DNA of 22,121 nucleotides from Ophiothrix spiculata (GCA_000969725.1 JXSR01S046980.1), one strand, 5' to 3'; positions 10,481 to 20,847 are shown, counted from the first letter of the stretch. Translations and numbers: made by a program. Notes: generated by a model not told the origin, from the letters alone.

Positions 10481-10560
10481 ACGAACGGTATAAGTCCCCC
10501 GACTCTTATGAGACATAATTTGAGAATTGTTGGTTTAAATCCGGTGAGCAGCTTGTGTAA
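10481..10560 (+). repeat. tRNA-like SINE head relic in copy 1
   Basis: The segment GGTACAACGAACGG...AAGTCCCCCGACT...GTTGGTTTAAATCCGGTG looks like an A-box and B-box pair of a tRNA-derived sequence. The B-box GGTTTAAATCC (10532-10542) carries one change relative to the partner in copy 2. It is shared by both duplication copies, so it is older than the duplication. The downstream limit of the element is not visible. Confidence 0.45.
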
Positions 10561-12355
10561 ATACTTACTCTCATGTGCTCCTCTCAACCAAGCATTAGCA
10601 CTATTTGATGCTGGGAAGGTAACACACTCACAAGGAAGGAGATGTGGCAATATGCTTACCACATATAACAAAATACATAATCTGAAAAGACATGCACTCT
10701 GACCTGTTAAAATACAGCCACTCCTGTCACCATTACCTACCGTATACCAAATTTTAAAAATCATTATGTAAACTTCTTTTTAGCTTTATTCATTAAACAT
10801 TCTAAAATGATAAAGCATTTTTATTCTTGTAAGAAAGAATGTTAACACTCTGTACCATGAACAAGTTCTTCCCAGACTATAACTATCAGCATGTTTTCCA
10901 TATGACATGATAGATCGATTCAAAGACTTGTTAATGACACAATTAATCAACAACGCTACAACTTCAAATCCCTGTTTTTGTTCTCCCATACCATTTTCAG
11001 TTATAAGATTCTATAAAATGTACAAATTACTTGGGTTCTAATCTTCTGAGTTCAAAGACTTTGTCATTTCCTTGAAATAAGTTTACGGGAGAGGGGACAC
11101 TCACAGAAGCCAGGTGGTAAGCATGTACAGCCAGGAAAAAGAGACAAATGGGTATTTAATTGTAACAAGAATTTCCCTTTTCAAGAAATGAAAATTCAAT
11201 TTTCAAGAAATGAGTAAGTCAAGTTTTATACAAACAGTCATTTTGGTGAAATTAAGGTAAAATTAGGTCAAAATGAAGTTGCCAAAGCTTGCATAAGGTT
11301 CAAATTTCTCATATTTTCTTAACCCTAACATGACACAGCTTAACAACAAGACTGCAGGCCAACAAAATATCCCAAAAAAAAGTGCCTAGTCTAAATATGT
11401 CATCAATTGCAGGTGTAGATAGTTATGGAATCACTGTCCACACAGAGCTCTGTGCCACTTGGCATATTTGGGGCATACTTTTGGCATATTTCAAAAAGTT
11501 TAAAAGCCCACCCCTCCCCCAGGTTGATCATTGTAATCAATCAATGTATTAAAAAGACCTATTGTGGCAAAGACACAATCAAGACAAGTCAATTAACGAC
11601 CTGTTTTTTTAATCATCGGATCAAATTGTTAGAAATCATTTGCAGTTTCAAAATGAACATCATATAAAACTCCATGCTATGTCTTGATCTAAGGTATTAT
11701 CTCGTAAAACACACCACACAATCACCTTTATACTTCATAATCGTTTCATTATCTCAGCTAACAAAATAATCATCTTGTTCCAACATGAAATCTTAAGTGT
11801 CTTAAGTTTTATACAAAACTTTGTGGTATAAATTTCGTCAAATTGAGGTTGATTGATTTCTATTGGATCAAGTTTCACATGCCTCACTTTACATAATCAA
11901 TTAACTCGTATGTCATCAATGTTCAACATTTTTGCAAATTAAAAGGTTCGCAAATTACAATAATTTAAAGTATGTAAGATTATACCAATTCGATGCACCA
12001 TGAGTTAATCATTTAGCTTTAGCAGCATTATATTAATTCTTCCGGATATATTTTTGGAATAAAGTGTATATTTTTTACATAATCTAAAGTTGCAAAAGAG
12101 GGAACAAAGATGTATTACCCCATTCCACTCCTTTCAACATCAATGACTGTTTTGCCCTCGTCCTCATTTTTGTCTGATTTTGCAAGACTAATTGTAAAAA
12201 GGATGATAGCATTGTCTTATCGGTAATAGCTTAAAGCTGAAGTTTCATTGTAGCAATAATGATTTTGACGTTACTACAATAAAAGTAACAATTTTATAGG
12301 TATACTTAATTCCATTTGACCAATTAATTACCTTGTTTGGGTTTTACACTCACTA

Positions 12356-12635
12356 AGGGCCAAATCATAGTCGGCCTCCAAACAAAATTTTTTCTACCAA
12401 ACATTTGGTCGTGACGTCACCAAATATTTAACATCGAATTTAAACTATGAACGGGTAACAAACATTTGGTCCAATTAATATGGCAATTCAATAACATGTG
12501 CAATCTAACGCGAAGTTTTATTTGGTCTCAACTCGGTGTTGAAGTTATTTTGTTTGGAGTCGCTCATCATTTTGACGTCACATCCAAATGTTTGGTAGGA
12601 AAACTTTGTTTGGAGGCAGACTATGATTAGGCCCA
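12356..12635 (+). mobile_element. 280-bp TA-target MITE, copy 1 (CRE-bearing family)
   Basis: Ends are inverted over about 60 bp. The left begins AGGGCCAAATCATAGTCGG and the reverse complement of the right begins TGGGCCTAATCATAGTCTG. Both continue through CCTCCAAACAAA and CCAAACATTTGG to TGACGTCA. TA flanks both sides (12354-12355, 12636-12637). The partner site in copy 2 (about 20890) lacks the element, although it has one extra A, so the footprint is nearly clean. Two perfect TGACGTCA octamers lie at 12412-12419 and 12573-12580. There is no open frame. It shares the interior ATATGGCAATTCAATAACAT with the copies at 13536 and 17584. Confidence 0.9.
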
Positions 12636-13535
12636 TATTCAATTGTAAAATACTGCAATTTCATGGAGACTTAATTTTTCTAATTTAAAGATTTTTTAGG
12701 ATTTTATGGGGATATGAGTTCACCGCCAGAGAACTGGCATTTTTTGAATACAAGACTATTTCAAATTTTTAATGGTGTGATTTCAAATTACGCAAATAAA
12801 ATTCCTATCAAAATTGATTATACATACACTATATTTTGTCAGAAGTCATTTTAAGAACATTTTTAAGTCATTTTTGCTAGTAAAATACAGCATTTATGGG
12901 AATGCGCTGTTAATACCTTGCATATTGTGACTTGCAAAGGCGCCAACCACTAAGAAGTCAAAACGCACCATTGGTATCGGGCGTCGTAAAATTGGCTGAA
13001 TTCAATACCATTAATTTATTGGCATAATTTAATCAATACCTTATCTACTCTGTTTTCATAATCACTATACTGACATTAATATCTGATGCTTACTATGCTA
13101 TAAAATTTGTAAAATAACGTGAATACGCAATATAATAGGTATAATTCATTTGGGTTTATCATATGGAGTTGTCGTCATATTGTCTACAGGTCTAATTCAG
13201 ACATATGGGCTGTCTTCCATTTAAAGCATTAAATGATTGATATTTGTAACGAATCCCAAGAGTTCAAGGTAGTCCATTTCGTTTATATTAATAACTTAGA
13301 TCTATTTGTGTATATATTGTTTCTATATTGATGCCTTTCCTTAAAAGCCTATAATTATCCACTCAAAAACTTATTTCAATAATTAACGAATAATTGGCGA
13401 TGTTATTGTCAGAAAATATTAGAGCATGACTTTGAGTAGATTTTCATTGTAGTGAAATATTGATGGAGACCTGTTTTCATAGAATTAAATCCTTGGTTTA
13501 TGTGTTAAACAGCTGCTTTCTGCTAGCTAGAGATA

Positions 13536-13815
13536 AGGCCGAACCATAGTCGGCCTCCAAACAAAAATTTTCCTTCCAAACATTTGGCCGTGACGTCACC
13601 AAATATTTGCCATCGAATTGAAAGTATGAACGGGTAACAAACATTTGGTCCAGTGTATATGGCAATTCAATAACATGTGCAATCTAGCGCGAAATTTTAT
13701 TTGGTCTCAACTTGGTGTTCAAGGTATTTTGTTTGGAGTCACTCGTCATTTTGACATCACGACCAAATGTTTGGTAGCGAAAATTTTGTTTGGAGGCCGA
13801 CTATGTTTTGGCCCA
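13536..13815 (+). mobile_element. 280-bp TA-target MITE, copy 2 (CRE-bearing family)
   Basis: Same family and orientation as 12356-12635. The left end is AGGCCGAACCATAGTCGGCC and the reverse complement of the right is TGGGCCAAAACATAGTCGGC. TA flanks are at 13534-13535 and 13816-13817. The paralogous empty site is exact: filled GCTAGAGATA-element-TACCCAAAATCC against empty GCTAGAGATACCCAAAATCC at about 21741-21760. This proves a TA target duplication and insertion after the segmental duplication. TGACGTCA is intact at 13591-13598; the right-hand site is TGACATCA (13752-13759). The 62-residue frame at 13645-13833 lies in the element and is not a gene. Confidence 0.93.
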
Positions 13816-13921
13816 TACCCAAAATCCCTATAGCACTTAGTTGTTTCGCGGAAACTGGATTTCTACTGCAAATTAAGTCAAATGCTAAAGATGCGAAAAA
13901 CATGAAATAAAAATAAAATGG

Positions 13922-15742
13922 GAGAAAACCAATATTAAGGTGGAGCTGATGGTATACTAGCATATATTTTAATATCTGGGCTATCACTTGATGACCATAG
14001 AGGATTTCAAAGAATGGGTCATAATTTGAATTAGAATTTTAAGCTATTTTATGTGAATAAATATTCTTGATGTACAAAGTGAAAATAAAGCTTTCAAGCT
14101 ATACAAACAAAGCCATATAACCCGGGGAACTCAAATTTGGTTTGGGTAGGGATGTGCCTCTTGGAAATTTAAAAAGCCACCTATCCAAATACCAATTTTC
14201 AAGAAAAAGGGACCCATCCATATACCAAATCTACCAAATTTTGAGTCAAACTTAATCAAAACCCACATTTTTTTCTGCCCAAATTTCTTTAAGGTTTTGA
14301 GAAGAATTATCAAAATTTGCGCTAATTTTGGCGCAAATGTTAGAAATTTTGAGAAGATAACCCATCAAAATACCACATTTTGTGAAGAAAACGGACCGAT
14401 TGAAATACCAGAGAGCCAGATTTTGCCACCCAAATTTGCGGCATGTCTCCATTACCCCTTTTGTACCAAGTACCCCCCGGCCCATATATATATCCTCTAT
14501 AGCATGTATTTGCATCCAAGACAGCACATTCTTAAAAGGGAGCAGTGTGTCGCCATCATCTCAGGTCTTCTCACACTCTCTAAATTATAAGAAATCGGCT
14601 ATTGACCCTTTGTTCTAGCGGCCATTGGCGAGGAGAGCCTCAAATTGGTTCTCAGGTAAATTAGGTATTAGATAACGACGCATTTGGTTCTGTCAGGATG
14701 TTGTGAAGAAAGAATTGAACTGCAATCAATTTGATGCTTGGTGTTTCCATTCAAAGAGAAGAGAGAATTGCTGATTACCAATAATAGTCTCTGTAGGCAG
14801 CTATTATAGGCCTATTTGCATCATGCAAAGTAGTGATCCAATTTATTCAAAATTTGTGAACCTATTTTTATTATAATGTTGCATAGATTATTAACAAATT
14901 CAGATTTCAGGTCAGTTCAATTCAGTTCTATATATTGTTCAAATTCAGAGTTTAAACTTATTCAATCGAACTGAGCAAGGTAAATTCTGAGTGTCTTAAA
15001 ACAGAAAGATACTATATCAAGCCCTTTTAATATATTCATCCAATGATTTGGAAACTTTATTTCCTACAACTACGATCATTGACAAAAATTGTTGGTGCAA
15101 AATCAGAACATCACTCCTTTGTAATGCTGTTATTTTATCACTATTAACAGGGGTAATAAAGACGGCATTTCTCATTTTGCTCAAACCTTTGTCAAAGATT
15201 GTAGTATATACACCCAAGCCAGATACCAAACATGGCATAATCAATATCAGTCTTAGCATATTTCCCCACAGATCAGTCAAGTTTATCTGATGTTTAAAAT
15301 GCTGTATCAATAACATACAAATTCAACATGGCTGTGACATAAAATGTTTCAAAAAAAGATCAAATTGCATCAATGTATCCAAATAAGATCTAACCGAATT
15401 TGAGAGACAGGCCTACTTATAAAAAAAACTAACTTTACACAGAGCATTAAAAGTTTGTTTTTCTGAACAATTATGCAGCCTTAGAAATTAGGACAGTGAC
15501 TCTCACTTTGATAAAATAGAGCATTGATGCTTTTATCGGAATAAAATCTTGTAGAGATTTGATAGAATTAGGTCAGAGCCAGTCGTTTGTTAGCATCGTC
15601 TTTACCTGGGTAAATTGATTGGTTTACCTGGAACTATAGTAATTAAATCAGAATGATTAATTTAGTTCAGATATTTTGAGTATCGTGATATCAGCTTCAA
15701 ATTATGAAACCTATATGAATATCAGGAACTTTGTAGTGGAAT
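13922..15742. other. Spacer between duplication copies, no gene seen
   Basis: About 14100-14480 is a low-complexity region with recurring ATACCA motifs: CCAAATACCAA at about 14185, CCATATACCAA at 14219, CAAAATACCAC at 14366 and GAAATACCAG at 14401. TTTTGAGAAGA occurs twice (14295 and 14347). A hairpin pairs ATTTGCGC (14315-14322) with GCGCAAAT (14331-14338). Overlapping frames on both strands in this region reflect that composition. The two opposing frames at 15017-15316 are discussed under rejected items. Confidence 0.5.
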
Positions 15743-16150
15743 GTAAAGATGGTTTAGAAATTGAATAATTGATGCTTTCATGTGATGCACAACTTTAAGT
15801 TGGATTACTAATTCAAGTCAATCATTGTGTGTTTATGTGTTCCATTGTATATGATTATCAGTAAGTTGGGTAAAGTAATGGTAAAGATGGTTTAGAAATT
15901 GAATAATTGATGCTTTCATGTGATGCACAACTTTAAGTTGGATTACTAATTCAAGTCAATCATTGTGTGTTTATGTGTTCCATTGTATATGATTATCAGT
16001 AAGTTGGGTAAAGTAATGGTAAAGATGGTTTAGAAATTAATCCTGGAATTGCTGACTTACATTTGATGCACAACCATAATGTTGATTACCAAAGCCAAGT
16101 CAATCATTATGTGTTCCATCATATATGATTTATTATTAGTGACTTTGTTT
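15743..16150. repeat. 138-bp tandem repeat, about three units
   Basis: Units start GTAAAGATGGTTTAGAAATT at 15743, 15881 and 16019. Units 1 and 2 appear identical over all 138 bp by eye. Unit 3 shares the first 20 bp, GATGCACAAC, AAGTCAATCAT, TGTGTTCCAT and ATATGATT, but has many substitutions and indels and fades near 16145. An old dimer with one very recent duplication, or conversion, of the first unit fits best. Confidence 0.9.
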
Positions 16151-16398
16151 CTGTTAAATCAATTGCGATTTCCCTTGAAAATGTATTCTTGTGATAATAT
16201 TTTTTTAATTTGAATACGAGGCACTTATTGCATCCCAAGCAGCAACATAGTGCTGGCCTATCATGGTTGTACAAGGTTCCTGGTTCAAATGAGGATTTTT
16301 CTTTGTTTCAGATGAGATAGGTTAAAAACAGGAAAAGTTAAAACACCAAGTCAGTCAAAAAAAAATCCTTGATTTTCTGAATTTGGCACTTTGCTTTT
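16151..16398. other. Non-coding spacer
   Basis: Nothing recognisable lies between the tandem repeat and the left edge of duplication copy 2. A weak resemblance to 9040-9075 in T-rich sequence around 16360-16398 may mean that the duplication starts slightly earlier. Confidence 0.45.
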
Positions 16399-17494
16399 TT
16401 GAATTAATACAGTACATTCAGCTGGTAGTTTGATTGATGTTCTTTCTAGAAAATAAATTTACTGAACGTTATATTATATTCATATTATGTAATAAGTCAA
16501 AAAATTTGTTAGCATAACCAGAGCATATCCAATTTCAATATTTTAAATGAAAATATTCAATAAAAATATTAGCATTTCTATACAGTGGTCATTGGTGCCA
16601 GTATTAAAGAAATGATTTTACAATATTGTAAAGAAAAGGGGGAAATTATTACCATTTAATACTACAAAAATAGCTATCAATCATCAAGCAATGTACATAT
16701 GTATAACCCATCATCAAAAGTAGGGACCAGCATTATTCTAGCAATTTCCAATTTTGATCCAAATTATGACTTCCTTTTATGACACTATATAACTGTCAGG
16801 AAAATGCTGTGATTGCAAGTCACAATAAATTTCTTTCAACAATAACTAACAATGCAGCCTTATGGATAATGTTTTCTCTATCTTCATAGTAAAGGATGCA
16901 GTTGTCATCTCCTACACATTATTCATTGTAGCCTATATCATGCATACAACTATAATCTGTCAGCGTCGTTGTGTGCATCCCTATAGTGTTGGACATGGGG
17001 AATTACGTCTGAGAGGGATGAAGCTTTTTACGAAAGCTCTCAAAAGGACTTGTCCCCAAAACTGTTGGCCACTCAAAAATTAAGTGTATGTTTGTCACCA
17101 TCGTGTCATGTTTAAAGATAATTGCACAGAATGTGAAATATAGTGACACACAATTATTGGTAAAAGGTTAAACATAGATGTGTCCTGGGAAAATAAGATA
17201 GGCCTAATTCAAATGCAAGTGACTAACAGGTTATTTTCGAGGTCTGTTTAATCATTCTGCTAAACAGTATTACTTTCAAAACAATGATACAATTTTGATT
17301 TTTATGGAAATAAGAGAAAAAAGAAAATATATGTGTAACTTTTTGACATTTGCAAAGAGCAATAATATTGTATAGAGCAATGTTATTTCTAAATTCTAAT
17401 ATGTATTCATATACTAAAAATGTAGCTGATATTCTCCAAACAAGGAATAATGGCATTAAGATAGGAAAAAAATTTAAGTCAGGACATGTATGGT

Positions 17495-17583
17495 ACAACG
17501 AATGGTAAAGTCCCCCGACTATTAATTATGAGACATTGAGAATCGTTGGTTCAAATCCAGTGGGCAGCTTGTGTAGATACTTA
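17495..17583 (+). repeat. tRNA-like SINE head relic in copy 2
   Basis: Partner of 10481-10560. Here the B-box GGTTCAAATCC (17548-17558) matches the pol III consensus exactly, and the A-box-like TGGTACAACGAATGG lies about 55 bp upstream. The CRE-bearing MITE has inserted directly downstream at 17584. Confidence 0.5.
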
Positions 17584-17867
17584 AGCCGAAAACATAGTCG
17601 GCCTCCAAACAAAATTTTGCTACCAAACATTTAGTCGTGACGTCAAAATGACGAGTGACTCCAACAAAATAACTTCAACACCGAGTTGAGACCAAATAAA
17701 ATTTTGCGCTAGACTGCAACTGCACGTGTTATTGAATTGCCATATACATTGGACCAAATGTTTGTTATCCGTTCATACTTTAAATTCGATGGCAAATATT
17801 TGGTGACGTCACGACCAAATGTTTGATAGGAAAAATTTTGTTTTGAGGCCGACTATGGTTTGGGCCT
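17584..17867 (-). mobile_element. 284-bp TA-target MITE, copy 3, inverted (CRE-bearing family)
   Basis: This is the inverse orientation of the copies at 12356 and 13536: CGAGTGACTCC and AACACCGAGTTGAGACC come first, and ATTCGATGGCAAATATTTGG comes last. Ends are AGCCGAAAACATAGTCGGCC and, in reverse complement, AGGCCCAAACCATAGTCGGC. TA flanks are 17582-17583 and 17868-17869. The copy 1 empty site GTAAATACTTACTCTCATG (10557-10575) shows an exact TA duplication. Both TGACGTCA sites are intact (17638-17645, 17804-17811). Confidence 0.93.
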
Positions 17868-17877
17868 TACTCTCATG

Positions 17878-18149
17878 TAGCTCTGGTCCAGAGCGATGTA
17901 TATTTTTATCATGACTAGCCTAGCTAACAATTCTAGTATCACTGTATAATTACTGGAATGGTCTAATGACCAGCTATTCCCGTTCATATTATTTCCTCCT
18001 GCTGTTCCTCGTCTGGGGGGTCGCGCGTTACTTGTGTTGGTCACTGTATTAGTCTTGTATTGATTTAGCCAATGGAATATGTGTTGGATAGTAGACAGAG
18101 AGGGAAATGGTGAGTGGGTTGATTGGTCGAGGGGTCTGGCTAAGATCTA
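17878..18149. mobile_element. 272-bp element with 9-bp target duplication
   Basis: ACTCTCATG occurs at 17869-17877 and again at 18150-18158, while the copy 1 site holds it once (about 10567-10575). Ends are weakly inverted: TAGCTCTGGTCCAGAGC against TAGATCTTAGCCAGACC in reverse complement, 12 of 17 matching. The 9-bp target suits Mutator-like elements, but with such weak ends other origins are possible. Its target overlaps by one base the TA flank of the MITE at 17584. There is no coding capacity; the minus frame at 17853-18044 crosses the element boundary. Confidence 0.72.
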
Positions 18150-18339
18150 ACTCTCATGTGCTCTCCTCAACCCACTATTGGCACTATTTGATGTTGGGAA
18201 GGTAACAGACTCACAAGGAAGGAGATGTGGCAATACGCTCACCATATATATAACAAAATGCATAGTATGACCCAATTTCCTCGAAAAAAAGACAGACACT
18301 CTGACCTGTTCAAATACAGCCACTCCTGTTACCATAACC

Positions 18340-18561
18340 AAGAGAAGATAGTGTGTGTATCCCATCATGCATTGCTTCCTATGGGTTTGTTTGTACAGGA
18401 AATTGTGTTGAGTAGTTAGTGATGAAATGCCCATAAATCAAAGTTACTTGTTGTAATCTTGCATTTTGGGTATGTTTCATCACTAACTACTCACATGACT
18501 TCCTGTACAAAATGTCCCATAGGAAGCTATGCATGATGGGATACACATGATATCTTCTCTT
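18340..18561. mobile_element. 222-bp fold-back MITE with 9-bp target duplication
   Basis: The element is almost wholly palindromic. The left arm AAGAGAAGATAGTGTGTGTA and the reverse complement of the right arm AAGAGAAGATATCATGTGTA continue together. They share TCCCATCATGCAT, GCTTCCTATGGG, TTTGTACAGGAA and GAGTAGTTAGTGATGAAA over about 100 bp, with roughly 85% identity by eye and a short central spacer. Flanks are ACCATAACC (18331-18339) and ACCATTACC (18562-18570). The copy 1 empty site is a single ACCATTACC (about 10731-10739). A 9-bp target with long TIRs suggests a Mutator-type MITE, by inference. The frames at 18147-18434 and 18225-18419 are products of the palindrome. Confidence 0.88.
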
Positions 18562-19334
18562 ACCATTACCTACTGCATACCGAATTTTAAGAATTATTAT
18601 GTAAACATCTTTGGAACTCTATTCATTAAACAATTCACAAAACTAACAATTCAAATTCTAAATTGATAAAGCACTTTCATGCCTGTAAAAAAATGTTTAA
18701 CACTCTGTACCATGAACAAGTTCTTCCAGACTATAACTATCAGTATGTTTTCCATATGACATGATAGATTGATTCCAAGACACGTTAATGACACAATTAA
18801 TCAACAACGCTACAACTAGAAATACCTGTTTTTGTTCTCCCATACCATTTTCAGTTATAAGATTCTATAAAATTTACAAATTACTTGGGTTCTAATCTTC
18901 TGAGTTCAAAGACTTTGTCAATTCCTTGAAATAATTTTACGGGAGAGGGGATGCTCACAGTAGCCGGGTTGTAAGCATGTGCAGCCAGGAAAAGAGACAA
19001 ATGGGTGTTTCAGAATCCATTGAGATTTTTGAGAGTTGGGATAAGTATTTCCCTTTTCAAGAAATGAAAATTCTCTTTTCAAGAAATGAGTAGGTGAAGT
19101 TTTATGTACATACGGTCATTTTAGAGAAAATCAAGGGAAAATAAGATCAAAATGAAATTAACCAAAACTTGCATGGGGTTCATTTCCTCATATCTCACAT
19201 TTTCTTTAACACTAACATGACACAGCTTAACAACAAGAATGCAGGCCTACAAAATACTTTTTTTTAAATGCCTAGTCTAAATATGTCATCGATTGCGGGT
19301 CTAGATAGTTATGGAATCACTATTCACACAGAAC

Positions 19335-19546
19335 TCCTGCAGTGGATTAGTGAAGTATATGACAATACCCTGGTTTGAATCCTGCCTGCATCACAGATCG
19401 TTATGTGAGTGCAAGAAAGTCATATCTACAATGGCTGCCTAAAGTTATATTAATTTTTCTGTATTTATATTCATTCCTTTGTTATGCGCAATAATCATCT
19501 CTGTTGGAATTGCGCACTATAAGCGCCGGTATTATTATTATTATTT
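19335..19546 (+). mobile_element. tRNA-derived SINE (SINE A), private to copy 2
   Basis: An A-box-like TGGATTAGTGAAG (19343-19355) is followed by the B-box GGTTTGAATCC (19372-19382). A short body comes next, then the 3' end TTGCGCACTATAAGCGCCGG and a (TAT)n tail at 19530-19546. The region is absent from copy 1, where the flanks meet near 11440. The 3' end resembles that of SINE B at 8281-8648 (shared GCGCACTATAA and GTATT). No clear target duplication is visible; the insertion extends to about 19850, so SINE A may have arrived with or beside other DNA. Confidence 0.7.
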
Positions 19547-19639
19547 ACACCTTGTACAAAGAATGTGAAAAATCACTCAAAATGTTCCTGTCTTATGTCA
19601 GTGGTTCTTGAAATGGTTCTTCAGATGGAGGTCATACAG

Positions 19640-19715
19640 TGTGCAATCCAAATTAATGATGTGAAGCAGCTATTGCAGATACGACTTTCTTGCACTCACA
19701 TGACGAGATAGAAAG
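19640..19715 (-). repeat. Inverted fragment of the SINE A body
   Basis: The reverse complement of about 19664-19703 reads GTCATGTGAGTGCAAGAAAG then TCGTATCTGCAATAGCTGCT. This matches about 19400-19440 of SINE A at roughly 36 of 40 positions, and weaker similarity extends both ways. A head-to-head partial SINE, or a local inverted duplication, explains it. The two arms could pair as a stem around a loop of about 220 bp. Confidence 0.65.
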
Positions 19716-20687
19716 GAGAAGGTGTCAAGTGGGCTCGGTTACAGTTACAATATATTTTGAAATGTCATGCCTTAATACATGCTTGAAAACTGTGGTATTT
19801 ATTTTATAGTCCATGTGCTATCTACTGTAGATAACAATAAGTCTTGGTACTTATTTGGCATATTGTGGGCCTACTTTGGGCAATATTTCAAAAGGTTATA
19901 AAAGCACACCCCTCCCCAGGTTGATCATTGTAATCAATCAATGTATTAAAAAGACCTATTGTGGCAAAGAGACAATCAAGACAAGTCAATTAACAACCTG
20001 TTTTTTTAATCATCGGATCAAATTGTAAGAAATCATTTGCAGTTTCTAAATGAACTTCATATAAAACTCCATGCTATGTCTTGATCTCAGGTATTATCTC
20101 GTAAAACACACCACACAATCACCTTTATACTTCATAATCGTTTCATTATCTCAGCTAACAAAATAATCATCTTGTTCCAACATGAAATTTTAAGTGTTCC
20201 GCAAGTTTTATACAAAACTTTGTGGTATAAATTTTGTCAAATTGAGGTTGATTGATTTCTATTGGATCAAATTTCACATGCCTCACTTTACATAATCAAT
20301 TAACTAGTATGTCATCAATTTTAAACATTTTTGTAAATTAAAAGGTTTGCAAATTAAAATAATGTAAAGTCTTTAAGATTACACCATTTCATTGTACCAT
20401 AAGGTTTCAATCATTTAGCTTTAGCAGCATTATATTAATTCTTCCGGATATATTTTTTGGAATATATTGTATATTTTTGGAATATATTGTATATTTCTAC
20501 ATAAATGTGGAGTTACAAAGGAGGGAGCAAAGATGCATTACCCCATTCCACTCCCTTCAACATAAAGGACTGTTTTGCCCTCGTCCTCATTTTTGTCTGA
20601 TTTTGCTTAAAGCTGAAGTTTGACGGTAGCAATAATGATTTTGACATAACTACAATAAAAGTAACAATTTTGTAATCAAAGGGTACA

Positions 20688-20847
20688 TATTACAATCTAA
20701 CTACCAATAGGATATGCGCTTGCATGTAAAGGCCGCAAAACGCCTAAATGAAGTGAAATAATTGTGACGATCTACCTGCAGCAAATCATGAGCGGTTTGA
20801 TCTAAATGGAAAATCGCTAAACAAACACCAGTTATTATTATTATTAC
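20688..20847 (+). mobile_element. Retroelement 3' fragment with TTA tail, private to copy 2
   Basis: About 160 bp are missing from copy 1 (junction near 12305). The segment ends in a (TTA)5 tail at about 20831-20846, typical of LINE or SINE 3' ends, and is probably 5'-truncated. ATTAC occurs at both edges, but this is too short to count as a target duplication. The family is not recognised. Confidence 0.5.

Larger units (their letters stand above)
9075..13921 (+). repeat. Direct segmental duplication, copy 1
   Basis: This aligns in the same orientation with 16399-21853. Shared landmarks run in order: CAGTACATC...CTGGTAGTTTGATTG (9090 / 16410), ATACAGTGGTCATTGGTGCC (10113 / 16580), TGTGTAACTTTTTGACATTT (10341 / 17332), AAGTCCCCCGACT (10492 / 17508), CACTCTGTACCATGAACAAG (10847 / 18700), TGTTCCAACATGAAAT (11776 / 20174) and the end AACATGAAATAAAAATAAA. 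By eye, 11680-11900 and 13020-13500 are about 95-97% identical to their partners, while the left third is clearly lower. Copy-specific insertions are listed separately. Copy 1 also keeps about 40 bp near 12882-12922 that copy 2 lacks. No gene was recognised inside. Confidence 0.92.

Noticed and set aside
10414-10764. 116-residue minus-strand frame partly shared with copy 2 (18147-18434)
   Set aside because: The shared part is nucleotide-level duplication. In copy 2 the frame is interrupted by element insertions, and the region reads as a tRNA-like SINE on the other strand.
14131-14618. Overlapping frames of 60 to 97 residues on both strands
   Set aside because: They arise from a low-complexity region with recurring ATACCA and TTTTGAGAAGA motifs. 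No domain is visible and frames overlap on opposite strands.
15017-15316. 99-residue minus-strand open frame that might be a terminal coding exon
   Set aside because: The peptide looks less biased than other chance frames and an AG lies near its start. However, an 80-residue frame opposes it on the plus strand, I recognise no domain, and there is no paralogue to test for constraint. A protein search or RNA-seq would decide.
16862-17083. 73-residue frame with a hydrophobic start resembling a membrane peptide
   Set aside because: It is short, absent from duplication copy 1 and unsupported by any motif. Hydrophobic chance peptides are common in AT-rich DNA.
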